In this document: positions 17,704-26,915 of the stretch, piece by piece
Numbering within the stretch: position 1 is the first letter of the stretch
How the letters are laid out: each line of letters begins with the position of its first letter
Assembly (NCBI RefSeq): GCF_000378625.1
Contig: NZ_KB905166.1
Coordinates: 124,001-188,000, forward strand
Direction: 5' to 3'
From: Colwellia piezophila ATCC BAA-637
GTDB lineage: Bacteria; Pseudomonadota; Gammaproteobacteria; Enterobacterales; Alteromonadaceae
Length of the DNA stretch: 64,000 nucleotides
Position numbers and translations under genes: made by a program
Notes under the pieces: generated by a model
The model's input: only the letters and a program-made list of their open reading frames with translations
What the model was told of the DNA's origin: nothing
Databases searched by the model: none

Positions 17704-19104
17704 TTAGAATGCAGCGTTATTAGGTGTTCTTGGGAATGGAATTACGTCACGAACGTTTTGCATACCTGTCGCATAAGCAACTAAACGCTCAAAACCTAAA
17801 CCAAAACCTGCGTGAGGCACAGTACCATAACGACGTAAATCGCGATACCAACCGTAATCAGCAATATCTAAGCCCATCTCTTCTAAACGGCTATCTAATA
17901 CGTCAAGACGTTCTTCACGTTGGCTACCACCAATGATTTCGCCAATGCCCGGTGCTAGGATATCCATTGCAGCAACCGTTTTGCCATCGTCATTTAAACG
18001 CATGTAGAAAGACTTAATATCTTTCGGGTAGTTTTGCAAAATTACCGGGCCGTTAAAATGTTCTTCAGCGAGGTAACGCTCATGTTCAGAGTTTAAATCT
18101 ACGCCCCAAGCGACTGGGTTTTCAAATTTCTTACCGCAGTTTTCTAAAATAGTGATAGCGTCAGTGTAATCAAGACGAACAAAGTCAGTATTAATAACAG
18201 AATTTAAACGATCAAGAACTGTCTTATCGACACGCTGTTGAAAGAAGGCCATGTCATCGGCACGTTCGTCTAATACCGCTTTTAAGACATACTTAAGCAT
18301 TTCTTCGGCTAAGTCAGCTGCATCAGACAAATTGGCAAAAGCAATTTCAGGCTCAATCATCCAAAACTCAGCTAAGTGACGGGTAGTGTTAGAGTTTTCT
18401 GCTCTAAACGTAGGTCCAAAAGTATAGACTTTTGATAACGCGTTACAATAAGTTTCTACGTTTAACTGCCCAGATACCGTTAGGAAGGTCTCTTTACCAA
18501 AGAAGTCTTGGTTGTAATCAACTTTGCCTTCATCGTTACGTGGTAAGTTTTCCATATCTAACGTACTTACACGGAACATCTCACCCGCACCTTCACAATC
18601 ACTTCCGGTGATAAGTGGTGTACTGATCCAGAAGTAACCTTTGTTGTGCAAAAATCTATGGATAGCTTGAGCTAAACAGTTACGTACACGAGTTACCGCT
18701 CCGCCTATATTAGTACGGGGACGTAAATGTGCTTGTTCACGTAGAAACTCAATGCTGTGACGCTTAGCTGCCATTGGGTAAGTATCAGGGTCTTCAACAA
18801 AGCCTAATACTTCTACTTCAGTTGCTTGAATTTCGAATGCTTGTCCTTTACCAGGAGATTCAACCAAAATACCCGTTACTTTAACAGAGCAGCCAGTGGT
18901 CAATTTAAGAACTTCGCTGTCATAATTGTCGAGTTTATTAGGCACTATGGCTTGAATAGCATCAAAACATGAACCGTCATGTATTGCTAAAAATGAAATA
19001 CCAGCTTTCGAATCACGACGTGTTCGAATCCAGCCGTGGACGGTAATGCTTTCATTAACAGGGAAGTTTCCTGCTAATACATCAGTAATTGCTATAACCG
19101 ACAT
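17704..19104 (-). CDS. asnS: Asparaginyl-tRNA synthetase
   Basis: A 466-residue class II synthetase of normal length. The N-terminal OB-fold anticodon-binding domain starts at [20 protein letters not shown]. The class II catalytic core includes [21 protein letters not shown] (motif 2) and the end [20 protein letters not shown] (motif 3). It charges tRNA-Asn with asparagine in the cytoplasm. An AGAGGTCA element precedes the ATG as ribosome-binding site. It is monocistronic. Confidence 0.97.
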   Translation of the reverse strand: MSVIAITDVLAGNFPVNESITVHGWIRTRRDSKAGISFLAIHDGSCFDAIQAIVPNKLDNYDSEVLKLTTGCSVKVTGILVESPGKGQAFEIQATEVEVLGFVEDPDTYPMAAKRHSIEFLREQAHLRPRTNIGGAVTRVRNCLAQAIHRFLHNKGYFWISTPLITGSDCEGAGEMFRVSTLDMENLPRNDEGKVDYNQDFFGKETFLTVSGQLNVETYCNALSKVYTFGPTFRAENSNTTRHLAEFWMIEPEIAFANLSDAADLAEEMLKYVLKAVLDERADDMAFFQQRVDKTVLDRLNSVINTDFVRLDYTDAITILENCGKKFENPVAWGVDLNSEHERYLAEEHFNGPVILQNYPKDIKSFYMRLNDDGKTVAAMDILAPGIGEIIGGSQREERLDVLDSRLEEMGLDIADYGWYRDLRRYGTVPHAGFGLGFERLVAYATGMQNVRDVIPFPRTPNNAAF

Positions 19105-19317
19105 TTAATGACCTCTTATTCTTATGAAATTGATTGAAAATTGCATTAATAGCGAGTGATTAGTTTCTCATAATCCACATAAAGTGGCGGAGAATTTTAA
19201 TCGCATTGCTATTATGCTAAAAATGGGGTGATATGTTACCGTGACAAGGTATAAATGCAATGCTTAATTGCACTGAATAATAACAAATAATGCTAGTTAC
19301 TACGAAAAGTTGAATAA

Positions 19318-19737
19318 ATGGATGAAAACAACACCATACACAAGCCAAAGAATGTAGAAAATGATCAACAAAGTAAAGGTGATCGAATAATGGACCGCAG
19401 AAAAACGACTGACTTTTGGAATTACACCCAGGTGATATTAGCGTTGTTAAGTTGGTTAGTATTTTTGGTTGCTTTAGTGATGTCGTATTATGCGGCGCCC
19501 GATAAAGATTATGGGGTTTTACGTTATTATGATATTGAAATTCGCCAATTCTGGCTGACTCCGTTAACCGGTTATCTCTATATATTGTTATGGCTCAGCT
19601 CACTGGGCAGCTATTTAGCGTTGATGATAGAAAAGTACCGTAGTCGCCGCCGTAGTGATAATTCAAATTTCACTTTGATTTTTTTACTCATCATTAACCT
19701 GACTTGGTTAGTTTATATATTAGTTAAGGCAGTGTAA
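19318..19737 (+). CDS. Small three-helix membrane protein, unknown
   Basis: A 139-residue protein with a charged N-terminal region (about 30 residues) and three predicted membrane helices: VILALLSWLVFLVALVMSYY, LTGYLYILLWLSSLGSYLAL and FTLIFLLIINLTWLVYILV. A basic stretch, KYRSRRRSDN, lies between helices two and three. An in-frame ATG at 19390 (MDRRKTTDFW) could be an alternative start. I do not recognise a named family. It lies divergent from asnS. Confidence 0.72.
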   Translation: MDENNTIHKPKNVENDQQSKGDRIMDRRKTTDFWNYTQVILALLSWLVFLVALVMSYYAAPDKDYGVLRYYDIEIRQFWLTPLTGYLYILLWLSSLGSYLALMIEKYRSRRRSDNSNFTLIFLLIINLTWLVYILVKAV

Positions 19738-20044
19738 TGAGCATTAAAGCAAAATAGACAAGGGTGATAACGGCCACCTTCGATAATACTCGTCATCTTC
19801 TCTTACAGCCGTCATCTTCGAAGGGTTTTATCGACGATCCTTCAAATTGCACATTGATTACCGACCGGACACCTCAAGAATGATGACCTAAGGTTCTTGC
19901 GCGCCCGGTATCACTGAAGGTATTATTTGCTCAATACTAGGTTAGACAAAAACCAGTGAGTATTCTTAATTACTTATATTAGATGAATAGTTGCTTAAAG
20001 CGATACTATTCATCATTGTTGTACATTAAAGCTATGCATTAAAA
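19738..20044. other. Intergenic region without a recognised gene
   Basis: No ORF of note. It contains imperfect inverted repeats: CCTTCGA at 19781-19787 with TCGAAGG at 19817-19823, and CAAGAA with TTCTTG near 19874-19900 inside a weak CCGG-flanked dyad. These may be a repeat-element scar or the end of the bioA transcript; no T run marks a standard terminator. Confidence 0.4.
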
Positions 20045-21385
20045 TTATTTAGAAAAACAGTTATCTTCATCTAATACCGTTGCTATCGCATTAACTAAAG
20101 CCACTAGTTGCTCGGTGGTAATGATAAGTGGTGGGATGATATATATTAATGTGCCAAAGGGTCTGATCCAAACCCCTAATTCAACAAAACGCTTTTGTAT
20201 CTGAGCAACGTTAACGTTTTGTTTGCACTCGATTGCGCCAATACTGCCTAAAACACGGGCATCGACAACTCTTGAGTGGTTTTTCAAGGGGGTTAACAGT
20301 TTATTAAGGGTTGCTTCAATTCCTTGTACTTGTGCTTGCCAGTCATTTTCTAATAACAATTCAATACTAGCATTAGCAACAGCGCAGGCTAGGGCATTGC
20401 CCATAAAAGTAGGGCCATGCATAAAGCAACTTGCGACGCCCTCACTAATAGTTTCAGCAATATGCGTGGTACATAAGGTTGCAGCTAGGGTGATATAGCC
20501 CCCCGTAAGGGTTTTACCTAAACAGATAATATCTGGACTGATATCGGCCCATTCACAAGCAAATAGTTTCCCTGTTCTACCAAAACCTGTCGCTATTTCA
20601 TCAACAATAAGTAAAACATCATACTCATTACACAATACCCGGCACGCTTTTAAGTATTCCGGGTGGTAAAAACGCATTCCACCGGTGCCTTGCACGATAG
20701 GCTCGATAATAAAGGCGGCAATTTCTGTATGATGATTAGCAAATAAAGCGCTGAGTTCAGTTACATCATCAGCAGACCATTGCTCACCAAATTTTATGGT
20801 AGGGGCTGGGGCAAAGTAATGCTGCATTAATACTTGCTCGAATATTTGATGCATGCCGGTAACGGGATCACAAACTGACATCGCGGCGAAAGTATCACCG
20901 TGATAACCATTCTTAACGGTGAGCAATTTAGTTTTTGTTAACCTAGTCTGCTTTTTTTCAGCAACAGCATGTTGATATTGCAGTGCCATTTTAATTGCTA
21001 CTTCAACACTGACCGAGCCTGAGTCAGACAGAAACACCTTGTCTAATCCGTCGGGCGTTAAGGCAATTAGTTTTTCACATAAGTTAATCGCACTTTGATG
21101 TGTTAACCCGCCAAACATCACATGAGACATTTTACTGGCTTGCTCTTGAAGCGCGGCGTTTAGTTTAGGATGATTATAACCATGTAACACCGACCACCAT
21201 GATGACATACCATCGATGAGTTGTTCGCCACTGGCTAAATTGATATGCACGCCTTGTGCACTCTCAACTAAATAGCTAGGTAATGGCTCAGACATAGACG
21301 TATATGGGTGCCAAACGTGCTCTTTATCAAAGCGCAGCAGTGAGTTTTGTTCAGATGGGGTGATGTTTGTTTGTTTTTTGTTCAT
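20045..21385 (-). CDS. bioA: Adenosylmethionine-8-amino-7-oxononanoate aminotransferase
   Basis: A 446-residue PLP enzyme of class III aminotransferases. It converts KAPA to DAPA with S-adenosylmethionine as amino donor, the third step from the pimeloyl precursor in biotin synthesis. Visible family blocks include HVWHPYTSM near the N-terminus, VFLSDSGSVSVEVAIKMA, LLIVDEIATGFGRTG, and ICLGKTLTGGY with the PLP-binding lysine. It is transcribed away from bioBFCD, and the gap between them holds a BirA-like operator directly next to the bioA start codon. Confidence 0.96.
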   Translation of the reverse strand: MNKKQTNITPSEQNSLLRFDKEHVWHPYTSMSEPLPSYLVESAQGVHINLASGEQLIDGMSSWWSVLHGYNHPKLNAALQEQASKMSHVMFGGLTHQSAINLCEKLIALTPDGLDKVFLSDSGSVSVEVAIKMALQYQHAVAEKKQTRLTKTKLLTVKNGYHGDTFAAMSVCDPVTGMHQIFEQVLMQHYFAPAPTIKFGEQWSADDVTELSALFANHHTEIAAFIIEPIVQGTGGMRFYHPEYLKACRVLCNEYDVLLIVDEIATGFGRTGKLFACEWADISPDIICLGKTLTGGYITLAATLCTTHIAETISEGVASCFMHGPTFMGNALACAVANASIELLLENDWQAQVQGIEATLNKLLTPLKNHSRVVDARVLGSIGAIECKQNVNVAQIQKRFVELGVWIRPFGTLIYIIPPLIITTEQLVALVNAIATVLDEDNCFSK

Positions 21386-21418
21386 TTGTTAACTAAAGGT
21401 CTTATTAATCGTTGACAT
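21386..21418. promoter_or_regulatory. Putative BirA (BioR-independent) biotin operator
   Basis: TTGTTAACT-N15-CGTTGACAT matches the spacing and most positions of the BirA operator consensus TTGTAAACC-N15-GGTTTACAA. It lies between the divergent bioA and bioB genes, as in enterobacteria, so biotinoyl-AMP-loaded BirA could repress both. One arm touches the bioA start codon and the other overlaps the -35 of the bioB promoter. No experimental support; match by eye. Confidence 0.6.
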
Positions 21419-21439
21419 CATGCATAGGGTGGCTAGACT
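21412..21439 (+). promoter_or_regulatory. Candidate bioB promoter
   Basis: A consensus -35 TTGACA at 21412-21417 and a -10 TAGACT at 21434-21439, with a 16-base spacer. It overlaps the right arm of the putative BirA operator, which fits repression by steric block. Transcription would start about 15 bases before the bioB ATG. Confidence 0.5.
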
Positions 21440-21457
21440 ACCCGTTAAGTTAACCAG

Positions 21458-22588
21458 ATGCAATTGAGTTTAAATATGTCCGAAGCAGTATCCACATTAA
21501 AGGTAACACCACAAGCAGCACCACAATTACCACCTCAAACACAGTCGTTAAATTCTATTATTCGTCATAACTGGAATTTAAAAGAAGTGAATAAATTATT
21601 CGCTATGCCTTTTAGTGACTTAATGTTTAAAGCACAAACCGTGCATAGAGAAAACTTTAATCCGAATGAAGTACAAGTGAGTACCTTGTTATCGATTAAA
21701 ACTGGTGCTTGTCCAGAAGATTGTAAATACTGTTCACAAAGTGCACGTAATAAAACTAACTTAGAAAAAGAGAGCTTATTAGCCGTTGAAAAAGTATTAG
21801 AAGCGGCACAACGGGCCAAAGATATGGGTTCAACACGTTTTTGTATGGGCGCTGCATGGCGTAATCCGAAAGAACGCGACATGCCTTACGTACTTGAGAT
21901 GGTCAAAAGTGTTAAAGAATTAGGTATGGAAACCTGTATGACTTTAGGAATGTTATCTGTTGAGCAAGCAGACAGACTTAATGATGCCGGTTTAGATTAC
22001 TACAACCATAACCTTGATACGTCTCCTGAACATTATAATCAAATTATTACCACCCGAACGTTTCAAGATAGACTTGATACTTTAAGTAATGTTCGCAGCG
22101 CCGGTATGAAAGTTTGTAGTGGTGGTATTGTTGGTTTAGGTGAAAAAGCGGTTGATCGCTCCTCACTATTAATACAACTAGCAAACCTAAGCCCACAACC
22201 AGAAAGTGTCCCAATTAACATGTTAGTGAAAGTTGAAGGTACCCCTTTAGCTGATATTGATGATTTAGATAGTTTTGATTTTATCCGTTGTATTGCGGTA
22301 GCGCGTATCATGATGCCAAAAAGTCACGTGAGATTATCTGCAGGGCGTACGGCGATGAATGAGCAAATGCAAGCGATGTGTTTCCTCGCCGGCGCTAACT
22401 CAATATTTTATGGTTGTAAGTTATTGACTGCAGAAAACCCTGAAACTAACCAAGATATTGCCTTATTCGAAAAACTTGGCATTAACACTGAAACGGTTTC
22501 TGGTGATACAGAACACGCTGACAACATAGTTAAAACAGCGATTATTGATCAACAACACAGTGATTTATTTTACAACGCATCAGCTTAA
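21458..22588 (+). CDS. bioB: Biotin synthase
   Basis: A 376-residue radical-SAM enzyme that inserts sulfur into dethiobiotin. The SAM-cluster motif CPEDCKYC is at residues 85-92. The second [2Fe-2S] cluster ligands are represented by [20 protein letters not shown] and [11 protein letters not shown]. The C-terminal [20 protein letters not shown] is conserved. Start may be 21458 or the in-frame ATG at 21476 ([10 protein letters not shown]). It is the first gene of bioBFCD, divergent from bioA. Confidence 0.97.
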   Translation: MQLSLNMSEAVSTLKVTPQAAPQLPPQTQSLNSIIRHNWNLKEVNKLFAMPFSDLMFKAQTVHRENFNPNEVQVSTLLSIKTGACPEDCKYCSQSARNKTNLEKESLLAVEKVLEAAQRAKDMGSTRFCMGAAWRNPKERDMPYVLEMVKSVKELGMETCMTLGMLSVEQADRLNDAGLDYYNHNLDTSPEHYNQIITTRTFQDRLDTLSNVRSAGMKVCSGGIVGLGEKAVDRSSLLIQLANLSPQPESVPINMLVKVEGTPLADIDDLDSFDFIRCIAVARIMMPKSHVRLSAGRTAMNEQMQAMCFLAGANSIFYGCKLLTAENPETNQDIALFEKLGINTETVSGDTEHADNIVKTAIIDQQHSDLFYNASA

Positions 22589-22696
22589 TTTTATAGAAAG
22601 TTAACGAACAAAAGGTTGCAGCGCTAACGGGTAAATCTTTAGCGCTTGGCCGTCTGTTCATGGCTAAGATTTGAGCGGCTAGGTAATTATTCATTT

Positions 22697-23857
22697 ATGA
22701 CTTTTGATTTTATACGCCACGATGTTAATGAGCAGAAAGCTAAATCTCGATATCGTCAATTGGTTTGTAATAGTGTTGCAAGCCAAGGTAAACAAATCGT
22801 TATCAACGGCAAGTCGTACCTCAATTTCTCTTCTAATGATTATTTAGGCTTAAATAATCATTTTGAGATAAATAAAGCGATGCAAGAAGGGGTTGATAAA
22901 TTTGGTGTTTGCGCCAGTAGCTCTAGCTTAGTTACCGGTTATCATTATGCACACCAAGCATTAGAAGATGATATTTGTCAGTGGTTAAATAAGCCGAAAT
23001 GTCTGTTATTTTCTAGTGGTTTTGCCGCGAACTTAGCATTGTTTCAGGCGTTAGGTAAAAATGAACAAAGTCATTTTTATTTAGATAAACTCAGTCATGC
23101 CTCTATGATTGATGGTGCGTATCATAGTAAAGCCAAAGTTAAGCGCTTTAATCATAATAATATTGAACACCTCACTAAATTACTTAGCAACTCGGGGGAA
23201 AACGCGACATATTCTCCTAACAAACTGATTGCCTCGGAAGGGGTATTTAGTATGGATGGTTGCCAGGCTAAAGTTTCTGAGCTGGCGCAATTAGCGAAAT
23301 CTGAACAGGCCTGGCTTTATTTGGATGATGCCCACAGCATTGGTGTTATTGGTGATGAAGGTCAGGGCAGTAATACCTTTGCCGACATCGATATTACCAT
23401 GGCAACTTTGGGTAAAGCGATGGCCACCAGTGGTGCATTTTTAACCTGTAGTGAAGAGCTACATGAATATTTAGTCAATTTTTCTCGTCATTACATTTAC
23501 TCGACCGCAATTTCTCCGGCGATAGCTTGGGCAACAAGAAAGAGCATTGAGCTGGTAAAACGGGAGCATTGGCGCCGAGAAAAAGTTACAGAATTAAGCG
23601 CTTTGTTTAGTGAGTTACTCGACCCTGAAGTCGAATTAGTTGCTACTACCTCTTCAATTCATGCCATAATAATTGGCGATGAGAAAAAGGCACTGTTGGT
23701 CAGTGACAAACTTAAAGAACAAGGTATTTGGCTAACCGCAATTAGACCACCAACCGTAGCTGTTAATAGCTCAAGGTTACGTGTTACTATCTGTGCACAT
23801 CATAATACCAATGATATCAAATATTTGGCAGAAAGCATTAATAAGGCTATAGCTTAA
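22697..23857 (+). CDS. bioF: 8-amino-7-oxononanoate synthase
   Basis: A PLP enzyme (386 residues from the ATG at 22697) joining pimeloyl-ACP and alanine to make KAPA. A TTG at 22646 extends the frame by 17 residues, but MTFDFIRHDVNEQKAKSRYR fits the family start better. Diagnostic blocks are NFSSNDYLGLNNH, SSSLVTGYHYAHQALE, WLYLDDAHSIGVIG and TLGKAMATSGAF, with the PLP lysine near residue 240. The stop overlaps the bioC start in TAATG, so translation is probably coupled. Confidence 0.96.
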   Translation: MTFDFIRHDVNEQKAKSRYRQLVCNSVASQGKQIVINGKSYLNFSSNDYLGLNNHFEINKAMQEGVDKFGVCASSSSLVTGYHYAHQALEDDICQWLNKPKCLLFSSGFAANLALFQALGKNEQSHFYLDKLSHASMIDGAYHSKAKVKRFNHNNIEHLTKLLSNSGENATYSPNKLIASEGVFSMDGCQAKVSELAQLAKSEQAWLYLDDAHSIGVIGDEGQGSNTFADIDITMATLGKAMATSGAFLTCSEELHEYLVNFSRHYIYSTAISPAIAWATRKSIELVKREHWRREKVTELSALFSELLDPEVELVATTSSIHAIIIGDEKKALLVSDKLKEQGIWLTAIRPPTVAVNSSRLRVTICAHHNTNDIKYLAESINKAIA

Positions 23858-24654
23858 TGGCTCAAACAGAACAAGAAAATGCAAACCGCGTAAACATTGC
23901 TAAAAGTTTTGGCTCTGCGAGCAAATCTTACGATGTTTCAGCAAGATTACAGCGCTATTCAGGTAAACATTTAATGCCTTGGTTACCTAATCGTAATGAT
24001 CTGACTGTGTTAGATTTAGGCTCAGGCACGGGATTTTTCACTGACTTATTAGCAAGCTCTTACCAGCAAGTTATAGGTTTAGATATTTCAACTGAGATGC
24101 TTAACTTTGCTAAAGAACACCGTAATAAGGATATTTTGTGGCTAGAAGCCGATGCACATAAAATACCGCTTAAAGATAACAGTATAGATTTCATTTATTC
24201 AAATTTAGTCATTCAATGGTTTGATCCCCTAGAGCAAGCCATTAGTGAAATGTTAAGAGTGTTAAAACCTGGTGGTTTACTTATTTTTACCACCTTAGTA
24301 GATGGCACCTTGCATGAACTGAAATCATCCTGGAAACAAGTTGATGATGATCAACATGTCATCGACTTTAAAACCGTTAGCGAATTAAATACCCTATTTG
24401 ATAATGAGAACGGGAAATTGCTAGAGCAAAAGTGCCAAGATATCATTCTGGAATATCAGAACGTGATTCATTTAGCGCGGGAATTAAAAGGCTTAGGTGC
24501 AAATCACTTAGCACAGAAAAAAAACAGAGGCCTGTCCGGTAAGGATAAGTGGTTTAAAATGACCGAACATTATCAAGACTTTCTTGAGCCAAGTGGTATT
24601 TATCCGGCAACGTACCGTTTGTTTTCTGGTTTAGTGGTTAAGTTGAATAACTAA
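23857..24654 (+). CDS. bioC: Malonyl-ACP O-methyltransferase BioC
   Basis: A 265-residue class I SAM methyltransferase. Its SAM-binding motif I is VLDLGSGTGFFTDLL, followed by VIGLDISTEML, FIYSNLVIQWFDPLEQAISE and VLKPGGLLIFTTL. The N-terminus VNIAKSFGSASKSYDVSARLQ is typical of BioC, which caps malonyl-ACP as a methyl ester so the fatty acid pathway can make pimeloyl-ACP. It overlaps bioF by one base. No bioH or bioG esterase gene is adjacent. Confidence 0.94.
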   Translation: MAQTEQENANRVNIAKSFGSASKSYDVSARLQRYSGKHLMPWLPNRNDLTVLDLGSGTGFFTDLLASSYQQVIGLDISTEMLNFAKEHRNKDILWLEADAHKIPLKDNSIDFIYSNLVIQWFDPLEQAISEMLRVLKPGGLLIFTTLVDGTLHELKSSWKQVDDDQHVIDFKTVSELNTLFDNENGKLLEQKCQDIILEYQNVIHLARELKGLGANHLAQKKNRGLSGKDKWFKMTEHYQDFLEPSGIYPATYRLFSGLVVKLNN

Positions 24655-24881
24655 CACCATATTTTATAACCGCCTTAGCCCTACTTAGACCTAGCTGTAA
24701 CTTAACTTTAACTAATTTTTAAATGAGTTTATTTTAGTTCGACTTTAATTAAAATTTTTGTGAAAGTGAACGTCTAGGGGCTGATAATAATTATCGGTAG
24801 CAGAATAAGCGAAACTCAGTGCCAGTTAACAACCGCTAGGGTTTAACGAAACTCAATTCAAAATCCATGTAAGAAATATTT

Positions 24882-25727
24882 ATGAAAGAATTTTTTATCA
24901 CCGCAACAGATACAGATGCCGGTAAAACTTTTGTCAGTTGCGCATTAATTAAAGCGTTAACTCAAAACTTCACTAAAGGTTTCACTAAAGATATATGTGA
25001 AGGGTTAACGGAAGAGAAAGCTCCAGTACAAAAAGTTGCGGCGTTTAAACCTATTGCTGCCGGTTGTGAATTAGTAAATGGACAACTTATCAATGAAGAT
25101 GCAAAATTACTAAGTGATTTTGCTAATTGTGGCCAAAGTATAACTGATATCAATCCCATTGCTTTTGCCGAGCCAATTGCTCCGCACATCGCGGCTAAAA
25201 AACAAAATAAACACATTACCCTTACTGAAGTTAGTGATCATTACCAACAAGTGAAATCACTTAATGCCGACTTTACTTTAGTTGAAGGTGCTGGAGGATG
25301 GCGCTTACCCCTGGGTCATACATCACTTTTACCTGCAGAAATGAAAGCTAGTTTTACCGGTAACAGCAAAGCTGTTAGCCAAAAACCAAGTTATCATTTT
25401 TTATCAGATTTTGTAAAACTCGCAGACCTAACGGTTATTTTAATTGTTAACATGAAGTTGGGTTGTTTGAATCACGCGTTATTAACGTATGAAGCCATTA
25501 TAGCCGACGGCGTAAATTGCGTTGCTTGGATTGCAAATTCGGCATCAAGCGAGCAGATGAATAACTTAGCCGAAAATATTGCTGAGTTAGAGCAAATTTT
25601 ACCTATAGCAAAGATTGCCCAGTTTGATTTTTTTGCAAGTATAGACGAAGAGGGTAAAGAAATTACTTTCGATGAAAAGATTAACTTAGCTGCACAGAAA
25701 ATAGATTTAGCACCATTACTCGATTAA
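24882..25727 (+). CDS. bioD: Dethiobiotin synthetase
   Basis: An ATP-dependent enzyme closing the ureido ring of DAPA. The P-loop FFITATDTDAGKTFVS at the N-terminus and LVEGAGGWRLPL are family hallmarks. At 281 residues it is longer than the usual ~225. Extra segments lie around residues 30-45 (FTKGFTKDICEGLTEEK) and about 150-170 (LLPAEMKASFTGNSKAVSQK). It is the last gene of the bio operon, 227 bp after bioC, so a secondary promoter is possible. Confidence 0.95.
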   Translation: MKEFFITATDTDAGKTFVSCALIKALTQNFTKGFTKDICEGLTEEKAPVQKVAAFKPIAAGCELVNGQLINEDAKLLSDFANCGQSITDINPIAFAEPIAPHIAAKKQNKHITLTEVSDHYQQVKSLNADFTLVEGAGGWRLPLGHTSLLPAEMKASFTGNSKAVSQKPSYHFLSDFVKLADLTVILIVNMKLGCLNHALLTYEAIIADGVNCVAWIANSASSEQMNNLAENIAELEQILPIAKIAQFDFFASIDEEGKEITFDEKINLAAQKIDLAPLLD

Positions 25728-25955
25728 CATTGTCACTGTTTTAAATAAACCAACAATTTAAATTCCTATCTCATTTAAAATTTAGCCGTTGGTTGGCTGT
25801 AAATTCAGTTTAAATAAAAAGTAAAACTTAAACTCATAGTTACGGCCAAGGTAAATTACTTTGCTTTAGCTCAGTAAGTAATTTAATAAAACAAAAAACT
25901 ATTCTCTTTAGAAATACTTGTTTAACAAGCAAGGTGCAGTGTGAACTTATTCTGC

Positions 25956-26002
25956 AAAACCAAAACCAAAACCAAAACCAAAACCAAAACCAAAACCAAA
26001 AC
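25956..26002. repeat. Hexanucleotide tandem repeat (AAAACC, 7.8 copies)
   Basis: Seven perfect copies plus five bases of AAAACC without interruption. Read on the minus strand it is GGTTTT, starting directly at the stop codon of the HicB-like gene. The paired G runs could form a two-layer quadruplex; that is inference. Perfect repeats like this change length by slippage. Confidence 0.97.
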
Positions 26003-26424
26003 TATTTTTCTAATTCCGCAAAACATGCACTGGCAATAAAACCCGAACGTGTTTTGTAATCTGAAGACTGACTGACCTTATTATCAATTTGAGCAATCAA
26101 TAATTCAGGTAGGGTGACATTTATTTTATGACTTTTACCAAGGTAGGGCGTTATATCAATATTTATTATTGCCCAAAATGCCTGACTAAAGGTATGTGGA
26201 TTTTCCAACATATAACTTTTACGATGGCTGTCTAAACCCTTAGCATTGGGAACCTTTTCACCATACTCAGCCAAAATAGCGAGATGGGATTTTATCGATT
26301 TTGTTATATCGTCCATCCCTAAATCTATGGTTTTTGCTGCAATAGCACAGCCAGGAAGATCAGGCACCGACACCTTAAAATCCATTGTTTTATCATCTTG
26401 AGTAAATACCACAGCGTACTTCAT
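26002..26424 (-). CDS. Orphan HicB-family antitoxin-like protein
   Basis: A 140-residue protein. The N-terminal HicB fold (MKYAVVFTQDDKTMDFKVSV, PDLPGCAIAAKTIDLGMDDI) is a partial RNase-H-like domain. The C-terminal part has the ribbon-helix-helix character of DNA-binding antitoxins (INVTLPELLIAQIDNKVS). HicB normally neutralises the HicA mRNA interferase and represses the hicAB operon. No hicA is seen on either side in about 500 bp, so it is solitary. A ribosome-binding site (TAGGAGT) precedes the ATG. Its stop codon abuts a GGTTTT repeat. Confidence 0.8.
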   Translation of the reverse strand: MKYAVVFTQDDKTMDFKVSVPDLPGCAIAAKTIDLGMDDITKSIKSHLAILAEYGEKVPNAKGLDSHRKSYMLENPHTFSQAFWAIINIDITPYLGKSHKINVTLPELLIAQIDNKVSQSSDYKTRSGFIASACFAELEK

Positions 26425-26915
26425 TTTTAACTCCTAACATCACTAAAACGGGATTATAACAACTATAACTCCAATAACTCACCGTGGCAAATTTATGGTA
26501 ACCCTGACAACCCTTGAATAAACACCATTACAACCCCAGTAACTCCTTATACCCTTGATAATTATAACTCCGACAACTCTAAAATCCTTTTGTATGTGAC
26601 TGTTTACTATAACTGGAGGCTTTTGGATTGGCTGAACAGTATTTTGTAATTAACAAATCAAGGTAATTGTCAGTTAGTTAAGCCAAGTATTATTTTAAAA
26701 TAACACCGTTATATAAAACCTATTTAACTATGTGGCTAGAGTTATATTTTGTTATGGATCATCAAGAATTTGATCTCTATAATGAAAGTCAAATACAGTT
26801 AATTTTGACAGAAATAAGAGCTAAAGTTGGCTAATCAACGTTTAGTTAAATCCCTTGCCTTCGATAGTCATAAGACAAGGTTAAGTGAGTTTTTGTTTAT
26901 AGATTAGGGAATGAT
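26425..26915. other. Intergenic region, AT-rich, with degenerate short repeats
   Basis: No hicA-like frame was found. On the minus strand, degenerate copies of GGAGTTAT recur between about 26440 and 26580. A tiny frame at 26730-26834 (34 codons, MWLELYFVMDHQEFDLYNES and onward) lacks a ribosome-binding site and is not called as a gene. Promoters for the HicB-like and FtsZ-like genes must lie here. Confidence 0.5.

Noticed and set aside
25956..26002. CRISPR-like or telomere-like array
   Set aside because: The unit is only 6 bp with no spacers; a simple microsatellite. No CRISPR array was seen anywhere in the window.
26425..26915. Search for a hicA toxin gene next to the HicB-like gene
   Set aside because: No frame with the HicA dsRBD-like pattern on either strand; only degenerate short repeats.
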